A DNA stretch of 14,956 nt from JAEUKQ01 sp044227605 (GTDB lineage Bacteria; Pseudomonadota; Alphaproteobacteria; JAEUKQ01). Positions 1 through 8,110 of the stretch are shown piece after piece. The DNA lies in NCBI GenBank assembly GCA_044227605.1, contig JBGAWJ010000024.1, positions 1-14,956 of the forward strand. Reading direction: 5' to 3'. Each line of letters opens with the position of its first letter. The first letter of the stretch is position 1. The position numbers and the translations under genes are program-made. Below the pieces are notes generated by a model. It searched no databases and was not told where the DNA came from. It saw only the letters and a list, made by a program, of their open reading frames with translations.

Positions 1-2
1 TA

Positions 3-650
3 TTAGGGGGGGACGGTTTTATGCTTGAGACTATGCATCAATATATGTCTTTAGGTATTCCGTTTTTTGGAATGAATTGTGGGACCGTGGGTTTTTTAAT
101 GAACACCCATAAAATCCTTGATTTGCCGAAACGGTTACAACAAGCCCATCCGGTTGGTTTGCACCCCTTATCAATGCTTACAACAGATATCAACGGCAAG
201 CAGCAGCAAGCTTTGGCCATCAATGAGGTTTCCCTTCTTCGGCAAACGCGGCAAGCCGCCAAGATTTCTATCAAAATTGATGGTATTACCCGTTTACCAG
301 AATTAAGTTGTGATGGGATTTTGTTATCCACCCCTGCTGGCAGCACGGCTTATAACTTATCCGCGCATGGGCCTATTTTACCCCTTGGCTCCTCAGTATT
401 GGCTTTAACCCCTATCAGTGCATTCCGTCCCAGGCGTTGGCGGGGGGCAATTTTGAAACATACCGCTATTGTTGAACTTGACATTTTAGAACAAGACAAG
501 AGGCCAGTCAGTGCCGTTGCTGATTCTGTTGAAGTCAGGAATGTTCGTTCGGTAAAAATTTATGAAGACCGTGCCCAACGAATTGATCTTTTATTCGATC
601 CTGACCGTGGGTTAGAAGAACGCATTTTAAATGAGCAGTTTTTGTATTAA
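3..650 (+). CDS. nadK: NAD kinase, 5'-truncated by the window edge
   Basis: NAD kinase phosphorylates NAD to NADP in the cytoplasm. The reading frame is already open at base 3 and reads LGGDGFMLETMH, so the gene starts before the window and the first ATG at 21 is internal. GGDGF is the family's nucleotide-binding GGDG motif, in the form with Phe that I associate with alphaproteobacterial NadK. Other family signatures follow in order: NCGTVGFLMN, AINEVSLLR, a CDGILLSTPAGSTAYNLSAHGPI block that forms the NAD site (shown here in part: STPAGSTAY and GPILPLGS), and a C-terminal SVEVRNV strand region. About 215 residues are present and roughly 40 N-terminal residues are missing. It converges on the gene at 728-3685, with a shared hairpin between. 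Identification is confident. Confidence 0.94.
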   Translation, partial: LGGDGFMLETMHQYMSLGIPFFGMNCGTVGFLMNTHKILDLPKRLQQAHPVGLHPLSMLTTDINGKQQQALAINEVSLLRQTRQAAKISIKIDGITRLPELSCDGILLSTPAGSTAYNLSAHGPILPLGSSVLALTPISAFRPRRWRGAILKHTAIVELDILEQDKRPVSAVADSVEVRNVRSVKIYEDRAQRIDLLFDPDRGLEERILNEQFLY

Positions 651-674
651 AAAAATTTCTCAGTTTAAGGGAAT

Positions 675-708
675 AAAAAAAGCTGCTGAAATTGATTTCA
701 GCAGCTTT
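675..708. terminator. Rho-independent terminator between convergent genes
   Basis: Bases 679-692 and 695-708 form a perfect 14-bp inverted repeat (AAAGCTGCTGAAAT and its complement) separated by TG. The plus-strand A-tract at 675-681 reads as a T-tract after the hairpin on the minus strand, so the site looks best suited to end the minus-strand gene that stops at 728. On the plus strand only TTTCCCGTTTC follows, so it may terminate nadK less efficiently. Confidence 0.85.
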
Positions 709-727
709 CCCGTTTCAAGAACTTTGT

Positions 728-3685
728 TTAATTTCCAAAAAGTGAGAATTCCTTACCATTAATTAAAATCTTTCCATCTTGGCTGACCACAATATGGAAT
801 TGATATTCATCACCCACCCCTTTTTTGCCCAAATTACGCAAAGATGTAAATAAGGCTTGCAACTGTTCCGCCTCATTTGGCCCATCCTCCTTGCGCGTCA
901 TATCAACCAATTTATTGGCAAGATTATCAAAAGATTTAACTAACCAATCCAATTCGGCGGTAACCCCAAAAAAAGCTTGGTTATCTGCGGTGACTTTACC
1001 ACTATAGTTGTAAGAACTTACCGCCATATCTATGAAACCGTCCTTCAAAGTCAAGACAGTACCCGCTTTAGATAATTCTACCAGCAAAGAGGAAGTTGCA
1101 TTACCTGCATAAGGATTTTCCGTATCCAATAAATAGGTTCCTAAAAAACCTACCAATGGCAGCCGTTCGACAGAAGTTTTAATCCCTGCATTAAATGGGA
1201 AAAATTCGGCCGGTATGTCCGCGTTTGGAACCTTCAAATTCTGATGTTGATAGGCAAGGTTGGTTACAGCAAATTCTTTATTGATATCACTCAGCGCAAA
1301 ATCAAAAGAAAATTGGTCAGCTGAGAATTTTTCAAAACTATCTTGAACAGCAACTTTTTCCCCACTTAATCCGAATGAAATACCAGAAATAATCTTAGAA
1401 AGTTGGGTCAAATCTTCTGATCCTTTTACACGTAATGATCCGTTTTGAAGATGCTGGGTTATAAACTCCGACAACAGATCATAACGGATACCCTGCGCCC
1501 CTAGATAAAGCGATAACCGGCCAATTTGAACAGGCTGACCGCTTGGTTTATCATTGGGAAGTAGCGCGTCTTGGATTGCCAGGGCTATTTTTAAGTCTTT
1601 CCCGATCTGATCACTCGAAGCAGGCATATCGATATTCACGGTAATGTCACCAATTTGAGCTTTATCATTGGCCTTACCGGAAAATACATTCTGATACTGA
1701 ATATCATGGACATTTACCTGAGCGTTTGCTTGATAAGATGGCGGCAATATTTCGCCGACAACTTTTAATATTTCCACCCAGGATGAATTCATCATCTGAT
1801 TATCGGGATTTTTTTCCATTTGTTTCAACAGCAATTGGAATTTCTGTGCCGCCAGGAACGCACTGTCTGGCACTCCCTTTGCTGTACCCGAACCTATTAC
1901 TGAACCAAGCTTAAACACTTCTTTCCCAGCAATAGTTACGGTCAACGGCCCCATCGAGAATTTTTCCTCGCCGGACCACAAACTGTCTGAACCTTTTTGA
2001 TAAAAACTATCTCCCAGAATTTTATCCAGTTTAACCGAACCCAACCCCAGTTGGGCAAATTCAATATTTTCTAGGGATACATGCGATTGCGTCATAAATT
2101 GAAGGTAAGAGTTCCAAACGCCCCGAATATCTTGCTTGCCAATTGTGCCCCATACGAATCTTTTTGGGCTGTCCCTGAATAACAGGTTGTTGGGTAAAGA
2201 GACTTTGATTTCTATGTCTTGGTCGCCTTTGGGTGTTGCCAAAATCCGCAAAGTGCCAACATCAATACCGCCCGTAGATTCTATGGGAAAAAGGCTGAGC
2301 GCTGGCAGACGTATATCAATATTTTGATTGTTTTCAAGAACTTCGATCTGACCTGCCAGTTGTAATCCCACACCTGGAAATATTTCTTGCAAATTCAGAT
2401 TGGCAAATCCTTGTAACCCAAAACCTTGCAATATTTTTTGGGCGGTCGGTGACAATTGTTTTGTTTCCCAACCATTCGCTTTACCATCTTTATTTAATTG
2501 CAGAACCCAAAGATCCTGAACATTGTTACCGGATTCCGCTTGGTAACTACCACTAACCACAACACTATCCCCGTAAGGGACGATAGTATTATATTCATCA
2601 TTTTTCTGGCCGCCAAAAGTTTGTGACCAGATTTGTTTCCCATCCTTTTGATAACGGCCCACCCACCCATCAGTTGTGGAATCGGCTGTATTCACTTGGC
2701 TGCCAGCTATCACAAAACTGCCATCGGTTAAGGTAATAAACTGGTTAGGAGATTTGTGGCTTTCCTTGATGGAGGTACGGCTGATTTCTGTGCCATCAGC
2801 TTTCAATTGCAAAATAACGGGATATCCACTGCCCGCCACATCGGTTCTTTCCATCTGGGCCAGAACAGAATATTCCCCATTGCCTAGGGATTGAATGGCC
2901 AAGCCATAATCGCTTTTTCCTGAGTCAAAACTTTTTTGCCATTGAATATTTCCAGAGGCGTCCACTTGGCTAACCCAAACATCAAAACTTCCATTGGTAT
3001 CAGCACTTTTCCAGCCGCTTAAAATCCACCCATCTTTGCCGTTACTGACCCCTGCAACAAAAGCCCCATCACCCTTTTCCTCTAAAATCTTCCGGCTGAT
3101 TTCTTTTCCCCTGCCGTCCGTTTTAATAGTGGTTGCATTCCAATCGCTATTATTAGTTGTCGATGACATGCCAGCCAGCAAAATCTGTCCGTCTTTTCCT
3201 TCATACGCGGCATAAGCAACCATTCGCCCCGAAGCCGTCCCATATTCTTGCTTCCACACAAACCGCCCATTGGCATCAAGCTTGACTAAAAATGCCTTGG
3301 CATTGGGCCCATAATTCACCTCTTCCAAACTGGAACGGTCGGAATTGGTCGTACCAGAAATCAAAAAACCACCGTCTTGCGTGGTTGAAACATTCCAAAC
3401 CACCCCGCGTTGGATACCAGGGATAGCAGTCGTCCATGCCAGTAAACCAGAGGGGTCATAACGCAAAACCCACACATCTTGTTCAGGGCGGCCGAAGGAA
3501 CCGGTTTGGCCAACAATCACATACCCTTTATCTTGGGTAACCGCGGAGGCAATCGCCGATTCTGCCATATCACCCCCATATAAACGTCCTGGGACCATAT
3601 TGGGCTGCTGGGTTAAAGCTGTCGTGGCCAGCAACATACTGATGGATAAAGTGCCGAATAAAACGCTTGTATTGCTTTTCTTCAT
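728..3685 (-). CDS. Large exported protein: seven propeller-like repeats plus beta-rich C-terminal half, function unknown
   Basis: The start is placed at the ATG at 3685, because GGAAGG lies 5 bases upstream and the protein then begins with a signal peptide (MKKSNTSVLFGTLSISMLLA). An upstream in-frame start at 3778 would bury that signal. The product is 985 residues and probably periplasmic or secreted. Residues 35-405 carry seven repeats ending in strands such as DVWVLRYDPSGLLAW (about 70), AFLVKLDANGRFVW (131), DVWVSQVDASGNIQW (235), GWVGRYQKDGKQIW (340) and DLWVLQLNKDGKANGW (391), spaced 51-60 residues apart, as in a seven-bladed beta-propeller. Residues 420-985 are beta-rich and end in a 'dGKILINGKEF' pattern that reminds me of DUF2125/DUF945-like periplasmic proteins; this is a weak resemblance. 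It sits 145 bp downstream of ftrD on the same strand. I do not know its function. Confidence 0.85.
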   Translation of the reverse strand: MKKSNTSVLFGTLSISMLLATTALTQQPNMVPGRLYGGDMAESAIASAVTQDKGYVIVGQTGSFGRPEQDVWVLRYDPSGLLAWTTAIPGIQRGVVWNVSTTQDGGFLISGTTNSDRSSLEEVNYGPNAKAFLVKLDANGRFVWKQEYGTASGRMVAYAAYEGKDGQILLAGMSSTTNNSDWNATTIKTDGRGKEISRKILEEKGDGAFVAGVSNGKDGWILSGWKSADTNGSFDVWVSQVDASGNIQWQKSFDSGKSDYGLAIQSLGNGEYSVLAQMERTDVAGSGYPVILQLKADGTEISRTSIKESHKSPNQFITLTDGSFVIAGSQVNTADSTTDGWVGRYQKDGKQIWSQTFGGQKNDEYNTIVPYGDSVVVSGSYQAESGNNVQDLWVLQLNKDGKANGWETKQLSPTAQKILQGFGLQGFANLNLQEIFPGVGLQLAGQIEVLENNQNIDIRLPALSLFPIESTGGIDVGTLRILATPKGDQDIEIKVSLPNNLLFRDSPKRFVWGTIGKQDIRGVWNSYLQFMTQSHVSLENIEFAQLGLGSVKLDKILGDSFYQKGSDSLWSGEEKFSMGPLTVTIAGKEVFKLGSVIGSGTAKGVPDSAFLAAQKFQLLLKQMEKNPDNQMMNSSWVEILKVVGEILPPSYQANAQVNVHDIQYQNVFSGKANDKAQIGDITVNIDMPASSDQIGKDLKIALAIQDALLPNDKPSGQPVQIGRLSLYLGAQGIRYDLLSEFITQHLQNGSLRVKGSEDLTQLSKIISGISFGLSGEKVAVQDSFEKFSADQFSFDFALSDINKEFAVTNLAYQHQNLKVPNADIPAEFFPFNAGIKTSVERLPLVGFLGTYLLDTENPYAGNATSSLLVELSKAGTVLTLKDGFIDMAVSSYNYSGKVTADNQAFFGVTAELDWLVKSFDNLANKLVDMTRKEDGPNEAEQLQALFTSLRNLGKKGVGDEYQFHIVVSQDGKILINGKEFSLFGN

Positions 3686-3690
3686 AAAGA

Positions 3691-3696
3691 CCTTCC
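3691..3696 (-). promoter_or_regulatory. Ribosome binding site that fixes the start of the 985-residue protein
   Basis: On the minus strand GGAAGG lies 5 bases before the ATG at 3685-3683. This supports the 3685 start over the in-frame start at 3778, and agrees with the signal peptide beginning there. Confidence 0.75.
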
Positions 3697-3830
3697 AAGA
3701 TACGTCAGGATAAGATTTGCTAAGGTGAACGGATTGTCCAACTTTAATTTGGTACTTTGCTATCACATTAATGCCCAAATGGCAATTGTTAGTTATTTAT
3801 TCAGGAAAATTGATCCATCATCATTTTTTC

Positions 3831-5258
3831 TTAAAATAGCTTGATAAGAATTAATGTTTTAGGCCAAATCGATAACACCCATACCCCTGCCGATGTAAGA
3901 ACCGCCATTGTTAATACTGAATAAGCTAAATACTTTCGTTTATTGGAGTTTGTTTGATGAATGATTTTAATCCCCAAATATAACGACCATAACCCTGCCC
4001 CCATAAGCAATAAGATGCGTAAATTTTGCAAATAAGCGATCTCAATCCCTTCCCGTTTTAAAAATTGGATCGTCAAGCCAAACAGCCCCAAGAAGACACC
4101 GCATCCCGCCAAGGGAATAAAAGCTTGTACTAAATGGTGAAAGCGTTGCCAAGACCAAGCGCCTAAAAAATAATTTGTGATAACCAGCTGGCAAAACAAA
4201 ATGGACCCAATTAATAGGGCTAAAATACCAATATAACCAAGCAATACCAATCCATCCAGTAAGGTCATGACATCATTTTGCAGGGGATAATTTGTTAGTA
4301 TCCACCATGGCGCTGTTAAGGTGATAGGAAACAAAATGTCCTGATTAATCAGCCATTCTGCTAACAATTGTTTTAACCCCACATACCAAGAACTGCCGCT
4401 CCATTGAAAAGCAGCGCTGGCAATCCCCATTAACCCGAACAATATTAAAATTGTATCCCAGTGGCTGTTTTGGCGCTGCCCCACGTTAAGGATTTCATGG
4501 TTGGGCGACCTGACGGATAATTCAACCGCCTGGCGAAATCCCTGGCAACGCCCGCACATATGGCAATCGGACGCCCCTTGCATTTGCCTGATAACCACCA
4601 TCGGTGCACAATTAAGCGTTGAAGATTGTGTATCTTCATGACCACGATTTTGGGACTGAAGCCAAGATTCTTGATCAACGCGGTAATGGACAGGCGCCAG
4701 CTTTGCAAGCAATTTAAAAACGCCGTTAACGGGACATAAATACCGACACCAAACACGTTTGCGGCGGCCATATAAAAAACCTATAACCATAGCAGCTAAG
4801 GTCGATCCCCCCAGGATTATCAATACTGCTTTTGGATATTGGTAAACACTGATCATTTGACCATAAATTGTCGTCAGGCTAAAAGCCACACAAGGCCAGC
4901 CTGGCCATTTCAGCCATTTGGGGATAGCACGCCCTAATCCCCTATGGCTGATAGCCTCGGTTAAGGTGCCCTCCGGACAGAAAATGCCGCACCAAGTTCG
5001 CCCCACAAGCACCATACTTAATAGTACGAAAGGCCACCATATACCCCAGAAAATAAATTGGGCAAACACCGTCAAATTATCCCAAATATGCGCTGACCGG
5101 CCTGGCAAGGGAAGAATGGCGGGTACAATAATCAACACCAGATAAAATATCACCACCATCCACTGGATGATTCTAACAACGCGCTGATGGCGCAATAGCC
5201 AATCACCTAAGATTTTAAGCCATAATTTTGCCAGGGGTTTTTGCATCTTACTGTTCAT
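3831..5258 (-). CDS. ftrD: FtrD-like polyferredoxin of the ferrous iron uptake system (NapH-related membrane Fe-S protein)
   Basis: This is a 475-residue membrane protein with several hydrophobic helices and ferredoxin-type cysteines. Visible motifs are WCGIFCPEG (C90, C94), WCRYLCPVNG (C171, C175), C217, and CHMCGRCQGF (C232, C235, C238). The paired CxxxCP motifs in loops next to helices are typical of the NapH/CcoG family. In known FtrABCD systems the fourth protein is thought to carry electrons across the membrane from the periplasmic partners; that role is inferred here from position. The ATG overlaps the ftrC stop (ATGA), which points to translational coupling. The C-terminal 200 residues are almost entirely hydrophobic helices. 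No terminator-like hairpin with a T-tract is visible after its stop. Confidence 0.88.
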   Translation of the reverse strand: MNSKMQKPLAKLWLKILGDWLLRHQRVVRIIQWMVVIFYLVLIIVPAILPLPGRSAHIWDNLTVFAQFIFWGIWWPFVLLSMVLVGRTWCGIFCPEGTLTEAISHRGLGRAIPKWLKWPGWPCVAFSLTTIYGQMISVYQYPKAVLIILGGSTLAAMVIGFLYGRRKRVWCRYLCPVNGVFKLLAKLAPVHYRVDQESWLQSQNRGHEDTQSSTLNCAPMVVIRQMQGASDCHMCGRCQGFRQAVELSVRSPNHEILNVGQRQNSHWDTILILFGLMGIASAAFQWSGSSWYVGLKQLLAEWLINQDILFPITLTAPWWILTNYPLQNDVMTLLDGLVLLGYIGILALLIGSILFCQLVITNYFLGAWSWQRFHHLVQAFIPLAGCGVFLGLFGLTIQFLKREGIEIAYLQNLRILLLMGAGLWSLYLGIKIIHQTNSNKRKYLAYSVLTMAVLTSAGVWVLSIWPKTLILIKLF

Positions 5259-6100
5259 AGGTTGGGTCGCGGCGATCTATTCGTTACCCTTAATAATACT
5301 ATGGTAAACAGCCAGTAACACCCATAACTAATCAACCACACAACATCCGGGCGGGCGCGATATCCCGTAAGACCAGCCAATAGGTTGCCAACCACGCTTG
5401 TATCATCAATGATCGCCGAACTATCCCACAAAATCGGGCCGCCGTCTTCAATAATCCCTAAGGAAAACAGATGATCAATGCCATTGATCAATAGAGACGC
5501 CGCCAAGAATAACAACATCAGTTCCGTCATGCGAAAAAATGTTTTCCAAGATATATACCGTTGGCCCAGCTGAATTAAATAATAGGTGAATAAAGCACAG
5601 GCAAAGCCTATCATAATAGCGGTGGTTAACCCCCATACATTAATGGTGGAATGCGCCGCGATAATGCCATACAAAAACATGACGGTCTCACTGCCTTCCC
5701 GTACAATCGCCAGCATTGTTAAAAGAAATATTCCCCCCCATTGCGCTTGTTCCGCCAAGCGGCTCGCGTGTTTTTCTAAATTTTTTTTCAAACCCCGCCC
5801 ATGTCGCCTTAACCACACAACCATCTGCAAGATTAGGATAGTCGCCATAAATACCATCCCAATCTGAAAATATTCAAAAGTCTCCTCAGACAACGTTTGG
5901 CTAAAAGCTAAAATAATATAAGCAAAGAATACAGCAACAAAGCAGCCCGCGATTACCCCCATTCCTAAAAAAAATCGCCCGCGCTTTGCAACATCCCCGC
6001 CCTGTTGCGTCAGCCACGCATTTAAAATACCTATAATCAATAAAGCTTCAACACTTTCACGCCAAACCACAAAACTTATTTGCCCAAATTGTCCCAGCAA
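5255..6100 (-). CDS. ftrC: FtrC, Ftr1-family high-affinity iron permease
   Basis: This 281-residue polytopic membrane protein belongs to the FTR1/EfeU iron permease family. Two RExxE iron-binding motifs are present: RESVE (R14-E18, in helix 1) and REGSE (R134-E138). The first has Ser where REGLE is usual, but both acidic residues are kept. The start is a TTG at 6100. No earlier in-frame start exists, because the ftrB stop TGA at 6118-6116 is in the same frame. The next Met is residue 47, which would remove helix 1 and the first motif. A GGAGG lies 7 bases before the TTG. The gene is 15 bp after ftrB and overlaps ftrD by 4 bp. In the Ftr system this permease moves iron across the inner membrane. 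Confidence 0.93.
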   Translation of the reverse strand: MLGQFGQISFVVWRESVEALLIIGILNAWLTQQGGDVAKRGRFFLGMGVIAGCFVAVFFAYIILAFSQTLSEETFEYFQIGMVFMATILILQMVVWLRRHGRGLKKNLEKHASRLAEQAQWGGIFLLTMLAIVREGSETVMFLYGIIAAHSTINVWGLTTAIMIGFACALFTYYLIQLGQRYISWKTFFRMTELMLLFLAASLLINGIDHLFSLGIIEDGGPILWDSSAIIDDTSVVGNLLAGLTGYRARPDVVWLISYGCYWLFTIVLLRVTNRSPRPNL

Positions 6101-6107
6101 GACCTTA

Positions 6108-6112
6108 CCTCC
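6108..6112 (-). promoter_or_regulatory. Strong Shine-Dalgarno for the TTG start of ftrC
   Basis: GGAGG (within GGGGAGG) on the minus strand ends 7 bases before the TTG at 6100-6098. With the in-frame stop just upstream and the conserved MLGQF-type N-terminus after the TTG, it decides this rare start codon. Confidence 0.8.
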
Positions 6113-6115
6113 CCA

Positions 6116-6475
6116 TCATTTTAGGATTGCCCTGATGACCGCATGCGGGAAATCCATATGAAATTCATCGAAAAATTTGTATTCACCAGGGGCCAATCTG
6201 CGAATAACTATAAAAGATTGTGTCTGCGGGCCCAATACTTTTTCTTTGCGCAGCTCCAAGCTTTCGAACTCCACGGGGGTTTTCCCCGTATTAAAAAGCT
6301 CTATTTTAAAAGGCTGATTCGCTGGTACCTCCAGCAGTAAAGGGGTTATTTTCCCCTCATTAAACTCAATTTTAAATACGGGCATATCTTGTGCTTTAGC
6401 CCCTATAGGACAATATATCATCAGCACTAAAGCCAAAATGCTAAAAACAGGCAGCCCTTGTCTCTGAAGTAACAT
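6116..6475 (-). CDS. ftrB: FtrB, periplasmic cupredoxin-like protein of the iron uptake system
   Basis: This 119-residue protein has a signal peptide (hydrophobic core LPVFSILALVLMIYCPIG, likely cleaved after AKA at about residue 28). A cupredoxin-type beta-sandwich follows. The pattern VEFESLELRKEKVL (about 67-80) and the C-terminal DEFHMDFPHAVI region supply acidic, Met and His residues that could bind Cu or Fe. In characterised FtrABCD systems the FtrB partner is proposed to oxidise Fe(II) for the permease. That function is inferred here from family and position. AAGAGG precedes the ATG. It lies 27 bp after ftrA and 15 bp before ftrC. Confidence 0.9.
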   Translation of the reverse strand: MLLQRQGLPVFSILALVLMIYCPIGAKAQDMPVFKIEFNEGKITPLLLEVPANQPFKIELFNTGKTPVEFESLELRKEKVLGPQTQSFIVIRRLAPGEYKFFDEFHMDFPHAVIRAILK

Positions 6476-6502
6476 GTTAGACCTCTTGATTATTTATAAA
6501 AA

Positions 6503-7051
6503 CTAATATCCACCCTTCTTACCAATACCTGCGAATACAAAATCATATTCCACGGTAAAGGTTTTAAACCAGGGATCAACACCGGTTTCTGGATCCACAT
6601 GTCTGCCAAAATGGGAATGTCGATTATTAGCAGGCGACATAATCGTTAGCGACAAATGATACCGCCCTGGCCCCATTAGTTTGACGTTATCACCATAGTG
6701 AGGGCCGTCACTAGCAACCATTGGCATCATCTCGCCCGTCAGTTCTTGTCCGTTATCCAATTTTTTTAATGTATAGTGAATGTCTAAATAAGGCATCCAT
6801 TCCCCGTCGGCAAAACCATTTTTATTATCTGCAGTTGCATGAATATCAGCTTCCAAATGAATATCTGTAAGGTGCGGGTCACCCATCATTCCCGCAGGCT
6901 CCATCTCAATCGGCTGTAAATAAACCGCAGCGATTTCCATCCCATTGATTATTTTGGGTTCGCCAATGGGATATTCGGCTGCTTGTAGGTTGGCAGTACC
7001 TATAAAACCGCCGGATATAAGCCCCATAGCAATATAAAATGAAGGTTTCAT
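6503..7051 (-). CDS. ftrA: FtrA, P19/Tp34-family periplasmic iron-binding protein
   Basis: The start is the ATG at 7051, with AGGAAGA 3 bases upstream. The longer frame from 7111 would run through the Fur-type palindrome and bury the signal peptide. The 182-residue product has a signal peptide (MKPSFYIAMGLISGGFIGTA, cleavage near residue 24-25) and then a P19/Tp34 domain. Metal-ligand candidates typical of the family are the Glu/Met stretch IEMEPAGMMG, the DIHLEADIHA block (H65, E67, D69, H71), MVASDGPHYG (M111, H118) and H132. P19 proteins bind Cu and Fe(II) in the periplasm and work with an Ftr1 permease. The protein ends in a short lysine- and glycine-rich tail. It is the first gene of the operon. 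Confidence 0.92.
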   Translation of the reverse strand: MKPSFYIAMGLISGGFIGTANLQAAEYPIGEPKIINGMEIAAVYLQPIEMEPAGMMGDPHLTDIHLEADIHATADNKNGFADGEWMPYLDIHYTLKKLDNGQELTGEMMPMVASDGPHYGDNVKLMGPGRYHLSLTIMSPANNRHSHFGRHVDPETGVDPWFKTFTVEYDFVFAGIGKKGGY

Positions 7052-7080
7052 TATTCTTCCTTTTTGGCTAGATTGTCGAT

Positions 7081-7099
7081 ATTGATAATCATTATCAAT
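7081..7099 (-). promoter_or_regulatory. Fur-type operator before ftrA
   Basis: ATTGATAATCATTATCAAT is a perfect 9-1-9 palindrome and contains the complete 7-1-7 Fur core TGATAAT-N-ATTATCA. It lies 29-48 bases before the ftrA start. On the minus strand GATAAT within it could also serve as a -10 element, so bound repressor would block RNA polymerase. Iron-dependent repression of the operon is the natural inference. Alphaproteobacteria use Fur, Mur or Irr, so which regulator binds is not certain. Confidence 0.85.
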
Positions 7100-7195
7100 T
7101 AAAATAACCACAGCTAATCGTAATAAACAAGTAGATTTTTATCTTGTTTTATTTATCTTGCCATTTTGGCTTATTATTGGGGTGAAAGCTTTTTG

Positions 7196-8110
7196 TTATG
7201 AATGAGGTACGGTTGCTAAACTACGACGGTGTAGAACCCGTTCACGGTACCAAACATAAACACCGCTGGTAATAATGATGGCAATACCCACCCACCCACG
7301 TATATCCAGAAAGCTGTTGAAAAAAATCATGCCAATGATAATGGCCCAAATGAGCTGACTGTAACTGAATGGAGCAATCACTGAAGCTGAAACCAGGCTG
7401 AAAGCCCGGATAACCAAAAACTGGGCAATGGTATAAAGCAATCCGATTAAGGCCATTAATACCCATCCCTCAAAATCAGGGGTTAACCAGAAAAAAGGAA
7501 TGAAAGTCGTGGTAATCAGAAACCCGCCTAATGTTGTATAATACAAGGTGGTGAGAGGATGCTGCTTATCCCCCATCTTGCGGGTAATAACCATTGCCAT
7601 GGCCCAGCTTGCGGCAGAAAACAGGGGGTAAAGTACCGTTGGATCAACTAACTGTTCGCCGGAAATTGGAAATATTAAAAGAACTCCAATAAACCCTGTA
7701 GTCACGGCCGTCCAACGACGAAGCCCTACCTTCTCGGCCAAAAACGGGATTGATAGAAGGGTGATAAAAAATGGTGAGGCAAAACTGATGGCCGTGGCAA
7801 CAGGTAAGGCCAAATGTTGCTGGCCTAGTATAAAAGCAATGCCGGATAAAAAAACAAAGAGTGCGCGCAATAATTGAAATTTCCAAGCGGAAGTTTTGAC
7901 TGTTTTTATTAACCCATGGCGCAAAATAAACGGCAGTAAAACGATCGCACTAAACCCATATCGCATCCAGATAACTTGGAAAGCAGGATATTTACCCGCC
8001 AAATGTTGTGATACCCCATCGATCATTGCAAACACCAAAGCAGCACTTAATATCAATGAAATTGCGAAGAAAGAATGGTCTTTAGAAGAATGGGAGGTTG
8101 AAGATGTCAT
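7196..8110 (-). CDS. EamA-family (DMT superfamily) transporter
   Basis: This 304-residue protein has about ten hydrophobic helices arranged as two EamA repeats, roughly residues 15-147 and 160-290, which is the normal size and architecture of inner-membrane drug/metabolite transporters. Recognisable patterns are FQVIWMRYGFSAIVLLPF after helix 1 and ALPVATAISFASPFFITLLS near the end of the first half, and SLVSASVIAPFSYSQLIWAI at the matching place in the second. The N-terminus is Ser/His-rich and soluble. The ATG at 8110 has AGG 8 bases upstream. The substrate cannot be read from the sequence; metabolite or amino-acid export is usual for the family. It is 145 bp upstream of ftrA on the same strand but separated from it by the Fur-controlled promoter. 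Confidence 0.88.
   Translation of the reverse strand: MTSSTSHSSKDHSFFAISLILSAALVFAMIDGVSQHLAGKYPAFQVIWMRYGFSAIVLLPFILRHGLIKTVKTSAWKFQLLRALFVFLSGIAFILGQQHLALPVATAISFASPFFITLLSIPFLAEKVGLRRWTAVTTGFIGVLLIFPISGEQLVDPTVLYPLFSAASWAMAMVITRKMGDKQHPLTTLYYTTLGGFLITTTFIPFFWLTPDFEGWVLMALIGLLYTIAQFLVIRAFSLVSASVIAPFSYSQLIWAIIIGMIFFNSFLDIRGWVGIAIIITSGVYVWYRERVLHRRSLATVPHS

Noticed and set aside
6..12. Run of seven G in nadK as a possible phase-variable tract (similar 7-base runs at about 5733-5739 and 8272-8278)
   Set aside because: In nadK it simply encodes the Gly-Gly of GGDG in an essential enzyme. The run in ftrC encodes a normal Gly-Gly, and the third run is not near an intact start. All are short.
3686..3778. 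Longer N-terminus of the 985-residue protein from an in-frame start at 3778
   Set aside because: It would bury the signal peptide, and the ATG at 3685 has a good GGAAGG site.
7052..7111. Longer N-terminus of FtrA from 7111
   Set aside because: It would be translated through the Fur-type palindrome and would mask the signal peptide; the ATG at 7051 has its own ribosome site.
7160..7180. GCCA-AAA-TGGC as a terminator of the EamA gene
   Set aside because: A four-base stem without a T-tract is too weak to support.
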